Below, piece after piece: positions 19,037 through 28,022 of a stretch of 64,000 nt of DNA; position 1 is the first letter of the stretch; every line of letters starts with the position of its first letter. A program made the position numbers and the translations under genes. The DNA lies in the NCBI GenBank assembly GCA_051418075.1, contig JBPRGG010000016.1, positions 20,476-84,475 of the forward strand, in the 5' to 3' direction. The stretch is from JBPRGG01 sp051418075 (lineage in GTDB: Bacteria > Bacteroidota > Bacteroidia > Cytophagales > Cyclobacteriaceae). The notes under the pieces were generated by a model. That model ran no database searches, had not been told where the DNA came from, and saw nothing but the letters and a program-made list of their open reading frames with translations.

Positions 19037-19219
19037 CTATAGCATTAATAACTCTGGAAAACAATCGCTAAATTACAGAAGTTCAACTATTTCATAAATT
19101 ATTTAAAAAGTTTTTCCATATTTTATCAGCAGAGGTTGCACAGCCATTAACCGCAGGACCCGATGAATTTCAGGTATACCAATTGTCCTTTCCTCAGGAT
19201 TAAGATACTTTGAACTGGA

Positions 19220-20101
19220 TTATTCAAACAGATTGGAAGAAAGGTAGCGATCGCCCCTGTCACAAATAATACAAACCACCAGGCCCTCATCTATTTGTTC
19301 CACCAGTTTTTTAGCAGCTGCAATGGCACCTCCACTACTCATTCCCGAAAAAATGCCCTCTTCCCGGGCCAGTCTTTTAGCCATTTCGGTAGCCTCTGCC
19401 TGGGTTACATCAATAACCTGGTCTACCCGGTCTGGTTCAAATATTTTAGGTAAATAAGCTTCAGGCCACCTCCTGATACCTGGTATACATGAATCACCTT
19501 CCGGTTGAACCCCCACAATCCTGATGTCAGGATTCTGTTGTTTTAAAAAACGGGATACCCCCATGATAGTACCGGTAGTGCCCATGGAAGAAATAAAATG
19601 GGTGATTTTTCCTTTGGTATCCATCCAAACTTCAGGGCCGGTGGTAAGGTAATGAGCCTGGTAGTTATCCGGATTAGCAAACTGATTGAGCATCAGATAG
19701 CCCCCCTGTTCCACTTTATCCCGGGCGTAATCAATGGCACCTTCCATAGACTTTTCCCGGGGAGTGAGGGTCACTTTGGCCCCGTATGCCTGCATGGTCA
19801 AAATCCTTTCCCGGGTAGCATTTTCTGGCATCACCAATTCAATTTGATAACCAAACATGCTGGCTATCATGGCTAATGCAATACCTGTATTGCCACTGGT
19901 AGGCTCTATTAATTTCATGCCAGGCTGCAATTCCTTTCGTTCTATGGCATTTTTTATCATACTATAGGCTGCCCGGTCTTTAACACTACCACCAGGATTA
20001 TTTCCTTCTAGTTTACCATATACTTTCACACCCGGCTTATTAATAATTGAATTAATTTCTACCTGGGGTGTATTTCCAATTAGGTCTAAAATTGTTGCCA
20101 T
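19220..20101 (-). CDS. cysM: Cysteine synthase (O-acetylserine sulfhydrylase, CysM type)
   Basis: This is a 293-residue fold-type II PLP enzyme. It has the PLP lysine Lys 41 in NPGGSVKDRAA, the substrate loop PTSGNTGIALAM, and the cofactor-phosphate loop SSMGTTGTIMG. The active-site region of the mature chain (PENATRERILTMQAYGAKV) is closer to CysM than to CysK. It makes cysteine from O-acetylserine and sulfide (CysM can also use thiosulfate). It is transcribed alone on the reverse strand. The intergenic region upstream (20102-20320) is AT-rich with no recognisable riboswitch. Confidence 0.92.
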   Translation of the reverse strand: MATILDLIGNTPQVEINSIINKPGVKVYGKLEGNNPGGSVKDRAAYSMIKNAIERKELQPGMKLIEPTSGNTGIALAMIASMFGYQIELVMPENATRERILTMQAYGAKVTLTPREKSMEGAIDYARDKVEQGGYLMLNQFANPDNYQAHYLTTGPEVWMDTKGKITHFISSMGTTGTIMGVSRFLKQQNPDIRIVGVQPEGDSCIPGIRRWPEAYLPKIFEPDRVDQVIDVTQAEATEMAKRLAREEGIFSGMSSGGAIAAAKKLVEQIDEGLVVCIICDRGDRYLSSNLFE

Positions 20102-20320
20102 TCTAAGCTACTTTCATTCATTAATTTTTTCTCTACAACCAGCTATAATCGTTTTAATCTAAGATTTGTTCTCTTTTTTTCCAATTTTATAAAAAAATGT
20201 TGATTAAGATGTAATAAATGAATTAAAACGACCGGTAATTTATTTGAATTATTTATAAATTTAGGTTGTTAACAATTATATAATATTTTTTTAACATTAC
20301 AATAATATAAATTTAGCAGG

Positions 20321-20458
20321 ATGAAGACAGAGTTTGAAAAGAGAACTAAATACAGTATCAATAGTTGGCTTTTTGGCAAACCGAAGCCTAAATATAGATT
20401 GTTTTACTTTTTAATCTTGATATTTATTATCATTATGGGTTTTATATTTCAGGTTTAA
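20321..20458 (+). CDS. 45-residue single-helix membrane protein (short ORF)
   Basis: This is an ATG-to-TAA frame of 45 codons standing alone in the gap between cysM and the helix-hairpin-helix gene. The product has a polar, basic first half (TEFEKRTKYS, then GKPKPKYR) and a strongly hydrophobic helix (residues 27-43, rich in I, L and F), so it looks like an inner-membrane protein with its N-terminus in the cytosol. A hairpin follows 14 bases after the stop, and an AT-rich putative promoter region lies upstream. I do not recognise it. It is too short for most gene finders, so conservation would decide. Confidence 0.5.
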   Translation: MKTEFEKRTKYSINSWLFGKPKPKYRLFYFLILIFIIIMGFIFQV

Positions 20459-20471
20459 CCCTTAAACCAAG

Positions 20472-20508
20472 CAGGTTGGGTGGGATCAAGCTTAGATCAG
20501 CCCACCTG
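20472..20508 (+). terminator. Hairpin after the 45-residue ORF
   Basis: CAGG-t-TGGG (20472-20480) can pair with CCCA-CCTG (20501-20508). An alternative register pairs GGTGGG with CCCACC plus ATC/GAT. A T-rich stretch follows about 15 bases later. It marks the end of a short transcript, which supports the ORF. Confidence 0.5.
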
Positions 20509-20618
20509 ATTTACCATCCCGGCCTTTTTTACCATAATTATTACTTCCATTAATTTTTAATATAATTTTACTTTTTACAGTGGGCCTTTTTTAAGTAATT
20601 GAGGAAAAAGAGGTAAAA

Positions 20619-21563
20619 ATGCTTTCGTTGATAAAATCATGGATTAGAAATTATTTTGGCTTTTCCAGGACCGAAACTAACGGTTTTGTTGTACTTTCCC
20701 TGCTTATGCTGGCTTTCATTGCGGCTCCATTTCTTTACCCTTATTTTGTAACCAAAAAATATACCCAGGCCATACCAGATCAACAATTACTGGACAGTGT
20801 TGTGGCCCAAATGAGGCAAAAACCTGCTTCATCTGATCAACCTGGAAAACCGGTCCAGCCTGAACTTCAACTGGCTGTATTTGATCCTAATACAATTGGT
20901 TTGCCGGAGCTTCTTCAATTTGGTTTGCCGGAGTGGCTGGCTCAGCGAATCATCAACTACCGGGAAAAGGTGCGGCCTTTTTCTGTTAAATCAGACCTGC
21001 AGAAGATCTATGGGCTTGATCCGGAATTGTATCAAAAATTACATCCTTATGTAAGTTTGCCAGATGAAATCAAGCAGGCAATTAACACCGCCGGAAAAGC
21101 TGAACTAGCTGAAGTAGTTGAAAAAAAGCCAAGTCCAAAACATGAAAAACCACAAGTCTCTATAACTACTTTTGATTTGAACCAGGCTGATACAATCCAG
21201 CTGAAAAAGATTAAAGGAATTGGCAGCAAGCTTTCCAGCCGAATAATAAAATACAGAGAAATCCTGGGAGGTTTTATCAGTCTTGATCAGCTTCAGGATA
21301 TTTATGGGCTCAATCCATATGTAATTGACCAATTAAGATCCTACTCCTATATCGAAACAGGGTATAAGCCTCAATTGATCCCCATCAATTTTATTGAATT
21401 CAAAACCCTGCTAAAGCATCCGTATATTGATTATGAGACGACTAAAAAGATTATAAACCATCGCAGTAATAATGGCCCCTTCCGGCAAAAAGAAGATCTG
21501 CTTAATCAACAGCTAGTAACTGACTCAATTTATCACAAGTTGGTCCCCTACTTATCCTTTTAG
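20619..21563 (+). CDS. Membrane-anchored helix-hairpin-helix protein (ComEA-like HhH repeats)
   Basis: This is a 314-residue protein with one N-terminal transmembrane segment (VVLSLLMLAFIAAPFLYPYF), then three HhH modules. These lie at about residues 88-145 (LPELLQFGLPEWLAQRIINYREK), 190-245 (LKKIKGIGSKLSSRIIKYREILGGF) and 255-314 (LKHPYIDYETTKKIINHRSNNGPF). The GIG hairpin is intact in the middle module. HhH modules of the ComEA type bind DNA non-specifically. Here they would face the periplasm, as in DNA-uptake ComEA, but no other competence gene is adjacent. A DNA-uptake role is only inferred. Confidence 0.8.
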   Translation: MLSLIKSWIRNYFGFSRTETNGFVVLSLLMLAFIAAPFLYPYFVTKKYTQAIPDQQLLDSVVAQMRQKPASSDQPGKPVQPELQLAVFDPNTIGLPELLQFGLPEWLAQRIINYREKVRPFSVKSDLQKIYGLDPELYQKLHPYVSLPDEIKQAINTAGKAELAEVVEKKPSPKHEKPQVSITTFDLNQADTIQLKKIKGIGSKLSSRIIKYREILGGFISLDQLQDIYGLNPYVIDQLRSYSYIETGYKPQLIPINFIEFKTLLKHPYIDYETTKKIINHRSNNGPFRQKEDLLNQQLVTDSIYHKLVPYLSF

Positions 21564-21685
21564 AAAACCTGGCCTTCAATTAACCTCTGTATTGCCATTG
21601 TACGGAAATGCTCCTGCATCCGGAAGTAAGAAAATCGCCTTCTTATGACATCATTTGTTCAATTATTTTTTAATATTTGTAGTAA

Positions 21686-24600
21686 ATGCACAAAATCCTC
21701 CAATCATATCTCCGACGACTGACCAACTTGTCCAGCAACAATCGCAGTTTACTGTTACTTCGGCTTTCTGAACAATTTATCGATGTTCACCAGTTTGATT
21801 TCTTATTGAACCAACCTTCATTTTCAGTAATTCAGCAATTGATTGATGCCAGGAATAGCATCAAAGTTTGTAGGCTCCTGGATAGCAGGGATAATCAAAA
21901 TAACGAAGTAAGCCATAAGCTAAAAAAAATTCAGCGAACCGATCAATTCATCTTTGAAGAACGCGGTTCAAAAGATCTTTATATAGGCTGGCCGTTTATC
22001 AGAGGGAAATTCTATGATGATACACCGGTAAGGTGTCCCCTGATTTTTTTCCCTGTGTCACTGCAACTATATAATGATGAATGGGCAATCAAAATCAGGC
22101 AGGAAGTAAATGTCACTTTCAACAAATCATTTTTACTGGCTTTTTCCTATTTCAACCAGGTTCCACTGGATGAACAGCTAATTGAACATGTATTTGATGA
22201 TTTTGACAAAGACAGCCGGGTCTTCAGAACTTCATTATACCAACTCCTTAAAGAAAGTCCATTGGAGTTGAATTTTAATCAGGAAAACTTTCTGGATAAA
22301 CTGATCGCATTTGAGAACTATAATAAGGCTCAATTTGAAAAAAATTATAAGACCGGTGAGCTTAAGCTCTTCCCGGAAGCTGTTTTAGGGATTTTTCCCC
22401 AGGCTGGCTCTCAATTGGTACCTGACTATCTGAACCTGATTCAGAATAATAAAATAGAAGATATAGAGGCCTTTTTTCTGCACAGGACCCAGGAGGATGA
22501 TAAAGTACAGTCTTCACATTCCAAATATTTCTTTTTCCTTAATAAAATAAAGGAAGAGCAAACCTTCACGCCATTTGAACTGGATGCCTATCAGGAAAAT
22601 GCCCTAAAAGCCATCAAAAAAGGCAATTCCCTGGTAATTCAGGGCCCTCCCGGAACGGGAAAGTCACAACTCATCTGTAATCTTATTGCAGATTTTATCG
22701 CACGAGGCAAAAATGTGTTGCTGGTTTGCCAGAAAAGAGTGGCTCTGGATGTGGTTTATAATCGATTGAAGGAAAAAAAACTTCATGATTTTATTGGTCT
22801 GGTCCATGATTTTAAAAATGACAGAAAATACATCTATGAGCAGATAGCCAATCAGATAGATAATCTTTATGACTATAAAACTAAAAACAACAGTCTTGAT
22901 GCCATTCAACTAGAAAGGCAGTTTCAGCAAGCCAGTCGCAGGATAGACCAGGTGGCTGAAGAATTGGAAGAATTCAAAGCTGCATTATTTGATGAATCTG
23001 AATGTAACCTTTCGGTCAAGGAGTTGTACCTTACCAGTGATTTTTATCAGCCAAGTATTAACCTGAAACAGGAATATAAACATTTCCCCTTCGAACAGGT
23101 AAATCAGTTTATACCACGGCTTAAAACATACGCGGCTTATGCTGCCAAATTCAATAAAGAAGAATATCCCTGGAAAACCCGGGTCCGGTTTAAGAACTAC
23201 AGTATCTCTGACCAAAAAATCATCCGGGAAATAATAGAAGAGGTTCCCCGGTTTCAGGATCAGCTATCGGCAGAAGCCAAAAAGATCTTGCAGGCTGATC
23301 TGTCGCTTGAAGCATTTGAAGCCATTCTTTCCTGGGAAGAAAAGATTAAGGAGCTGCTGAGACACCTCAGACAGGAAAAGGTCTACGATTATTTCCGTTT
23401 CATGATCAGTTTCAAAGATAAGGAAACTGACTATCTATGGATAGGTACTATGGAACGGGTGGTGATGGAATGCTTCAGAGGAGCCGGTCCGGAAGTTACC
23501 CTCAGCACTGCCGACCTGGGACAGGTACAGGAGGCTATTCAAAAAAGAATAGAATCCAGAAAGGGGCTGATAGATTTTATGAAGTGGCAGTTATTTGCCA
23601 AAGAAAAGAAATATCTGAAAAAGATCCTTTCAGCCAATGACCTGCAGGATAATAAAAGAGATTTTCAGGTATTAGTAGAAAAAGTGGACAACCGGCTAAA
23701 CCTGGAACATAATATCACCAAACTAAAAAATTATAAAACCTTAAAAGATGTTCCGGTTGATTACGATCAGGGTACTTTTGAAGCATGGTTTACCCATCAG
23801 AAAAAGGCTGTTCTGGCCAAATTGATTTTCAGCTCTTTAAGAAATTTCAAGGAATATTTTAACGTTTATAAGCTAAGCTATGAAGAATTAAGGATCCGGC
23901 TGGAAAACCTGCTGGGCATCCTTCGTATAATCCCGGAAACCAAACGTCGATGGCAGGCTTATCTCACTCCTTCCCAGATCCACCAGATCCTGAACGATCC
24001 GGTTTTTGGCCAAAAACTCCTGCAGACCCTGGAGCAGGATTTTGAAGGAATATGTGATTTTGACAACCTTAATGATAGCTTAAGCCAGCCTGAGCAGGAT
24101 GTGATCAATAAACTATTGGACGAAACCAGCGACTACTCTGAGCACAACATACTCAACCTGTTCCAGAACAGTATCAGGTTGGCCTGGATAGAACATATTG
24201 AAACCAAATATCCCATCCTAAGATCTGTTTCCTCGCTGAAATTTGAAAAGCTGCAACAGGAATTTCAGGAAAATGTGAAGCTCAAACAACAGGTGAGCAA
24301 TGAAATTGTATTGCTGAAAGCCAGGGAACGCACCTATCATGACCTGGAATTCAACCGGTTAAATAATATGGTGACTTACCGGGACCTTAATCACCAGGTC
24401 ACTAAAAAGAAGAAGATATGGCCGGTCAGAAAGTTGATCAATCAATTTAACCATGAGCTTTTTGATTTAATCCCTTGCTGGATGGCCTCTCCCGAAGCAG
24501 TATCTGCAATATTTCCCATGGAGCAGATGTTCGATCTGGTCATATTTGATGAAGCATCCCAGTGTTTTGTTGAAAAAGGTATACCAGCTATGTACAGGGG

Positions 24601-25705
24601 TAAACAAGTGGTAGTTACAGGTGATGACCAGCAATTAAGCCCTTATGACCTCTATCAGGTTCGCTGGGAAGAAGAACAGGAAGAGGATCCGGCATTGGAA
24701 GTGGATTCTTTACTGAACCTGACTCAGCAGTACCTTATGCAAGTACAACTAAGAGGCCATTATCGCAGTAAGAGCCTGGACCTGATTGAATTTTCTAACC
24801 AGCACTTTTATCATGGAGCCCTCACCACATTGCCAGAAAGGCTAACTTTCAATCAAAAAGAACCATCTATTGCCTATATCAAAGTAGATGGGTGCTGGGA
24901 AAGTAACCAAAACCAGGTGGAGGCAGAAAAAATAGTGGCACTCACCCTGCAACTGATCCAAGACCAACCTAAAAAAGAAATCGGTATTGTTACATTCAAT
25001 ATCAAACAACAATACCTGATCATGGACTTGCTGGATGAAGCGGTGGCTCAACATAAAACCACCATTCCTGATTCACTGATTATAAAAAATATTGAAAACA
25101 TTCAGGGCGATGAAAAAGACATCCTGTTGTTTTCCATTGGCTATGCTCCGGACCAAAAAGGAAAGATGATGATGCAGTTTGGTAGTCTGAACCAGGAAAA
25201 AGGAGAAAACCGGCTGAATGTAGCAGTTACCCGGGCCAGGGAGAAAGTGATTATTGTGAGCAGTATTTTCCCCCACCAGCTTAAAGTGGATAACACCAAA
25301 AATGAAGGCCCCAAACTGTTGAAAGCTTATCTAAATTATGCTTTGAATGTATCAGAGGGGAAATTCAAACCCAGCTTACCGGCTCAGGAAAACCATCAGG
25401 TCAACTGGTATTTAAAGAAAAAACTGGTAGCGCTAATCAGGGATATTGAAACAGAATTTGAATTTAAGGAAGACCTGCCTTTTGCCGATCTCTCCATTGA
25501 AAAGCAAAATGCCTATGCCGGCCTTATTCTTACTGACGATAACTTATACCATGAATCGGTTTCAGCCAAAGAGGCTCATGTCTACAAAACATTCAATTTC
25601 AATCAAAAAAACTGGCCTTTCAGGGACTTCTACAGCCGGGAATTCTGGCATGACAAAGAAGTGGTAAAGGAAAGGATCATAAGATTTCTGAAAAATGTTT
25701 TGTAG
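21686..25705 (+). CDS. Large Upf1-like superfamily 1 helicase with DUF4011-type N-terminus
   Basis: This is a 1339-residue protein. The N-terminal segment (about 1-130, with RLTNLSSNNRSLLLL) resembles the DUF4011 start seen in large Upf1-like helicases. Motif I is GPPGTGKS at 320-327, motif II is DEAS at 955-958, motif III is GDDQQLSP, motif IV has LRGHYRSKS, motif V is IQGDEKDILLFS, and motif VI is LNVAVTRAREK. An insert of about 580 residues separates motifs I and II. The C-terminal 100 residues (GLILTDDNLYHESVSAKEAHVYK, then REFW) recall the Vsr/DUF559-like nuclease domain often found at the end of such helicases. Its catalytic set is not complete by eye. The substrate is unknown, and it is not beside other defence genes. 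Confidence 0.85.
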   Translation: MHKILQSYLRRLTNLSSNNRSLLLLRLSEQFIDVHQFDFLLNQPSFSVIQQLIDARNSIKVCRLLDSRDNQNNEVSHKLKKIQRTDQFIFEERGSKDLYIGWPFIRGKFYDDTPVRCPLIFFPVSLQLYNDEWAIKIRQEVNVTFNKSFLLAFSYFNQVPLDEQLIEHVFDDFDKDSRVFRTSLYQLLKESPLELNFNQENFLDKLIAFENYNKAQFEKNYKTGELKLFPEAVLGIFPQAGSQLVPDYLNLIQNNKIEDIEAFFLHRTQEDDKVQSSHSKYFFFLNKIKEEQTFTPFELDAYQENALKAIKKGNSLVIQGPPGTGKSQLICNLIADFIARGKNVLLVCQKRVALDVVYNRLKEKKLHDFIGLVHDFKNDRKYIYEQIANQIDNLYDYKTKNNSLDAIQLERQFQQASRRIDQVAEELEEFKAALFDESECNLSVKELYLTSDFYQPSINLKQEYKHFPFEQVNQFIPRLKTYAAYAAKFNKEEYPWKTRVRFKNYSISDQKIIREIIEEVPRFQDQLSAEAKKILQADLSLEAFEAILSWEEKIKELLRHLRQEKVYDYFRFMISFKDKETDYLWIGTMERVVMECFRGAGPEVTLSTADLGQVQEAIQKRIESRKGLIDFMKWQLFAKEKKYLKKILSANDLQDNKRDFQVLVEKVDNRLNLEHNITKLKNYKTLKDVPVDYDQGTFEAWFTHQKKAVLAKLIFSSLRNFKEYFNVYKLSYEELRIRLENLLGILRIIPETKRRWQAYLTPSQIHQILNDPVFGQKLLQTLEQDFEGICDFDNLNDSLSQPEQDVINKLLDETSDYSEHNILNLFQNSIRLAWIEHIETKYPILRSVSSLKFEKLQQEFQENVKLKQQVSNEIVLLKARERTYHDLEFNRLNNMVTYRDLNHQVTKKKKIWPVRKLINQFNHELFDLIPCWMASPEAVSAIFPMEQMFDLVIFDEASQCFVEKGIPAMYRGKQVVVTGDDQQLSPYDLYQVRWEEEQEEDPALEVDSLLNLTQQYLMQVQLRGHYRSKSLDLIEFSNQHFYHGALTTLPERLTFNQKEPSIAYIKVDGCWESNQNQVEAEKIVALTLQLIQDQPKKEIGIVTFNIKQQYLIMDLLDEAVAQHKTTIPDSLIIKNIENIQGDEKDILLFSIGYAPDQKGKMMMQFGSLNQEKGENRLNVAVTRAREKVIIVSSIFPHQLKVDNTKNEGPKLLKAYLNYALNVSEGKFKPSLPAQENHQVNWYLKKKLVALIRDIETEFEFKEDLPFADLSIEKQNAYAGLILTDDNLYHESVSAKEAHVYKTFNFNQKNWPFRDFYSREFWHDKEVVKERIIRFLKNVL

Positions 25706-25793
25706 CTGGCAGGCCGACAGCCTTCTTTTTTAGCAACTTCATCAACAGGCGGAAAGGAAAATTCGATTATTTTAAGTAAAAGATTAAGTTCTA

Positions 25794-25825
25794 TTTGAAA
25801 CAATAGAATAAATCGTGTAATTTTG
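25794..25825 (+). promoter_or_regulatory. Promoter of the rpsF-rpsR-rplI operon
   Basis: TTTG (25794-25797), 20 bases, then TAATTTTG (25818-25825) is a full match to the Bacteroidetes TTTG-N19/20-TAnnTTTG consensus. Transcription would start near 25831, about 30 bases before the rpsF ATG. Confidence 0.75.
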
Positions 25826-25861
25826 CAGGCTCAAATTAAAAAAATAATTAAAAATTTACTG

Positions 25862-26236
25862 ATGGAATTTACAAATCAATATGAGACAGTATTCATCTTA
25901 ACTCCCGTTTTGTCTGATACTCAGATGAAGGATGCTGTCGACAAGTTCAGAAATGTGCTGCAGGAGCATGGGGCTAAAATGGTCCATGAAGAGAACTGGG
26001 GATTGAAGAAGCTGGCCTATCCAATTCTTCATAAATCAACCGGTTTTTACCAGCTTTTTGAATTTGAGGCAAATCCTACCATAGTGGCAGCTTTAGAGCT
26101 GGAGTATCGCAGGGACGAGAAAGTGTTACGTTTTTTGACTATTTCACTGGATAAACATGCCATTGAATACAACGAAAAAAGAAGAAAAGGAGAATTTAAC
26201 AAAAAACCTGAAGCTAAGGAGGAGCAATCTAAATGA
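25862..26236 (+). CDS. rpsF: 30S ribosomal protein bS6
   Basis: This is a 124-residue bS6 protein. Typical features are NQYETVFILTPVLSD at the N-terminus, the central GLKKLAYPI, and the arginine-rich YRRDEKVLRFLT segment, then a charged tail. The frame is open from a TTG at 25823, but that lies in the promoter, and the ATG at 25862 gives the normal N-terminus. It binds bS18 and 16S rRNA in the platform of the small subunit. It is the first gene of the bS6-bS18-bL9 operon, and its stop overlaps the rpsR start (ATGA). Confidence 0.97.
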   Translation: MEFTNQYETVFILTPVLSDTQMKDAVDKFRNVLQEHGAKMVHEENWGLKKLAYPILHKSTGFYQLFEFEANPTIVAALELEYRRDEKVLRFLTISLDKHAIEYNEKRRKGEFNKKPEAKEEQSK

Positions 26237-26484
26237 CATTAATGAATGAACCCATCAACAGAGGGGAAACCAGGAAAAAATATTGCCGGTTTAAGAAACA
26301 TGGCATAAAATATATTGATTACAAAGACGCCAATTTCCTTTTGAAATTCGTCAATGAACAAGGTAAGATTCTACCCCGACGTATTACGGGCACCAGTTTG
26401 AAATACCAGAAAAAGGTAGCTCAGGCGGTAAAAAGAGCCAGACATTTGGCTTTGTTGCCTTTCGTAACCGATTCTTTAAAGTAA
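26233..26484 (+). CDS. rpsR: 30S ribosomal protein bS18
   Basis: This is an 83-residue bS18 with the family core KYCRFKKHGIKYIDYKD, LLKFVNEQGKILPRRITG and QKKVAQAVKRARHLALLPF. Only one cysteine is present, so it has no zinc-binding set, as is common outside a few lineages. It pairs with bS6 on 16S rRNA. It is translationally coupled to rpsF by a 4-base overlap. A second in-frame ATG three codons later is also possible as start. Confidence 0.97.
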   Translation: MTLMNEPINRGETRKKYCRFKKHGIKYIDYKDANFLLKFVNEQGKILPRRITGTSLKYQKKVAQAVKRARHLALLPFVTDSLK

Positions 26485-26501
26485 TTTAAACATTATTGAC
26501 C

Positions 26502-26945
26502 ATGGAAATCATTTTAACCCAGGATGTAACAGGTCTGGGATATAAGAACGACGTTGTAACCGTGAAACCGGGATATGGCAGAAATTACCTGATCCCACAG
26601 GGAATGGCTATTGTAGCTAATACATCTAATAAAAAACGAATAGAAGAAAACATCCGCCAGGCATCTCATAAAGCCGAAAAAATTAAAACTGACGCTGAGG
26701 GACTGGCCGCTAAAATAGGAGATCTTGAATTGACTATCCCTGCCAAAGCAGGTGAAAGCGGCAAGATTTTTGGAGCCATCACGACCTTACAAATCTCTGA
26801 TGCTTTAAAGAATAAAGGTTTTGAAGTTGATCGTAAGAATATTTCTTTTAAATCAGATGTAAAGAATGTTGGCGATCATGTAGCGGTTTTGGATTTACAT
26901 AAAGAAGTAAAAAAGGAAATTCCTTTTAAAGTGGTGGCAGAATAG
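26502..26945 (+). CDS. rplI: 50S ribosomal protein bL9
   Basis: This is a 147-residue bL9. The N-terminal rRNA-binding domain has the signature MEIILTQDVTGLGYKND and KPGYGRNYLIPQGMA. A long connecting helix follows (residues about 42-75), then the C-terminal domain (GESGKIFGAIT). The frame is open from a TTG two codons earlier, but the ATG at 26502 gives the standard start. It is the third gene of the operon and is followed by a strong terminator. Confidence 0.97.
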   Translation: MEIILTQDVTGLGYKNDVVTVKPGYGRNYLIPQGMAIVANTSNKKRIEENIRQASHKAEKIKTDAEGLAAKIGDLELTIPAKAGESGKIFGAITTLQISDALKNKGFEVDRKNISFKSDVKNVGDHVAVLDLHKEVKKEIPFKVVAE

Positions 26946-26983
26946 TTGCACACTGTTTATTATTAATCGTATCATTTTATCTG

Positions 26984-27018
26984 AAAGAGCGTTTCTAAAA
27001 GAAGGGCTCTTTTTTTTT
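26984..27018 (+). terminator. Rho-independent terminator of the rpsF operon
   Basis: AAAGAGC (26984-26990) pairs with GCTCTTT (27006-27012) and runs into an uninterrupted T tract. It lies 39 bases after the rplI stop. Confidence 0.9.
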
Positions 27019-27029
27019 AAATTTTTTTG

Positions 27030-28022
27030 ATGGAATTCCGAACTGAAATTTTGCTTTCCCCTTCCAGCCATTCTATTAGCTGGGATACCCCCATCTTATC
27101 CCTGGGTTCATGTTTTGCTGGCATCATTGGCTCTAAACTGGTCAAACACAAATTTCAATGTCAGGCCAATCCTTTTGGAGTGATCTATAATCCCATTTCA
27201 CTGACTAAACTGTTGCAATTCATCCTGAACAAGGAATATCCTGCAGAACAGGGATATATAAAGCACCAGGAGGTATGGCGTCATTTTGATTTTCATTCTG
27301 ACCTTGCCGACCTCTCCCTGGAAAATCTGCAGAAAAAAACCCACACCACCATAGACCAGCTTCATGTTTTCCTTAAAGATGCCAACTGGCTGATCCTGAC
27401 CCTGGGCACAGCTTATGTTTATAAAAAACAGCCGGAAGAAGCCATTGTAGCCAATTGCCATAAATTGCCTGCCAGCTATTTCAGACGGGAATTGTTAACA
27501 CCTGATGAAATCAGGGAGCAGTTGGAATCAATTTTAAACCAGTTATTAAAATTTAACCCTCAATTAAGGCTGATCATCACAGTAAGTCCGGTCAGACATA
27601 TCCGTGATGGATTGGTCAACAATTCTGCCAGCAAGGCCATTCTCAGGGTGGTTTGTGAGATTTTACAACAAAAATATGACCAGGTGGATTATTTTCCCAG
27701 CTATGAATTTATGCTTGATGATCTGAGGGATTACCGTTTTTATGAATCTGACATGCTACACCCCAATTCTACCACCGAAACCTATATCTGGCAAAAATTT
27801 ACTCAAAAATATTTTACCCAGAAAACCCAATCCCTGGCGCAGGAATGGGCAAAAATCAATAAGGCGCTGGCTCATAAGCCATTTTTTCCCGGCTCCGCGG
27901 CTCATTTAAAGTTCCTGGAGCAAACAATTGAAAAATTAAACAGGTTTAAGCATAAAGTGAATGTTGATACTGAACTTGAGAGTCTTAAACACCAGTTAAA
28001 TGAATACAAGCCGAAAACCTAA
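27030..28022 (+). CDS. GSCFA-domain protein
   Basis: This is a 330-residue protein with the name-giving motif LGSCFAGIIG near residues 25-34, followed by NPFGVIYNP and later LTLGTAYVY, VSPVRHIRDG and DMLHPN. The pattern is GDSL/SGNH-like: a nucleophile Ser in GSC and a late Asp-x-x-His in DMLHPN. Hydrolysis of an ester substrate is therefore inferred, though GSCFA proteins lack a settled function. The start is ATG at 27030. A TTG one codon before is possible but weaker. The stop lies inside the beginning of the DUF255 gene (23-base overlap), implying co-transcription. Confidence 0.88.
   Translation: MEFRTEILLSPSSHSISWDTPILSLGSCFAGIIGSKLVKHKFQCQANPFGVIYNPISLTKLLQFILNKEYPAEQGYIKHQEVWRHFDFHSDLADLSLENLQKKTHTTIDQLHVFLKDANWLILTLGTAYVYKKQPEEAIVANCHKLPASYFRRELLTPDEIREQLESILNQLLKFNPQLRLIITVSPVRHIRDGLVNNSASKAILRVVCEILQQKYDQVDYFPSYEFMLDDLRDYRFYESDMLHPNSTTETYIWQKFTQKYFTQKTQSLAQEWAKINKALAHKPFFPGSAAHLKFLEQTIEKLNRFKHKVNVDTELESLKHQLNEYKPKT

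Noticed and set aside
21686..25705. The helicase as part of a multi-gene defence system
   Set aside because: Neighbours on both sides are housekeeping genes (HhH protein, ribosomal operon). No methylase, nuclease or toxin gene adjoins it.
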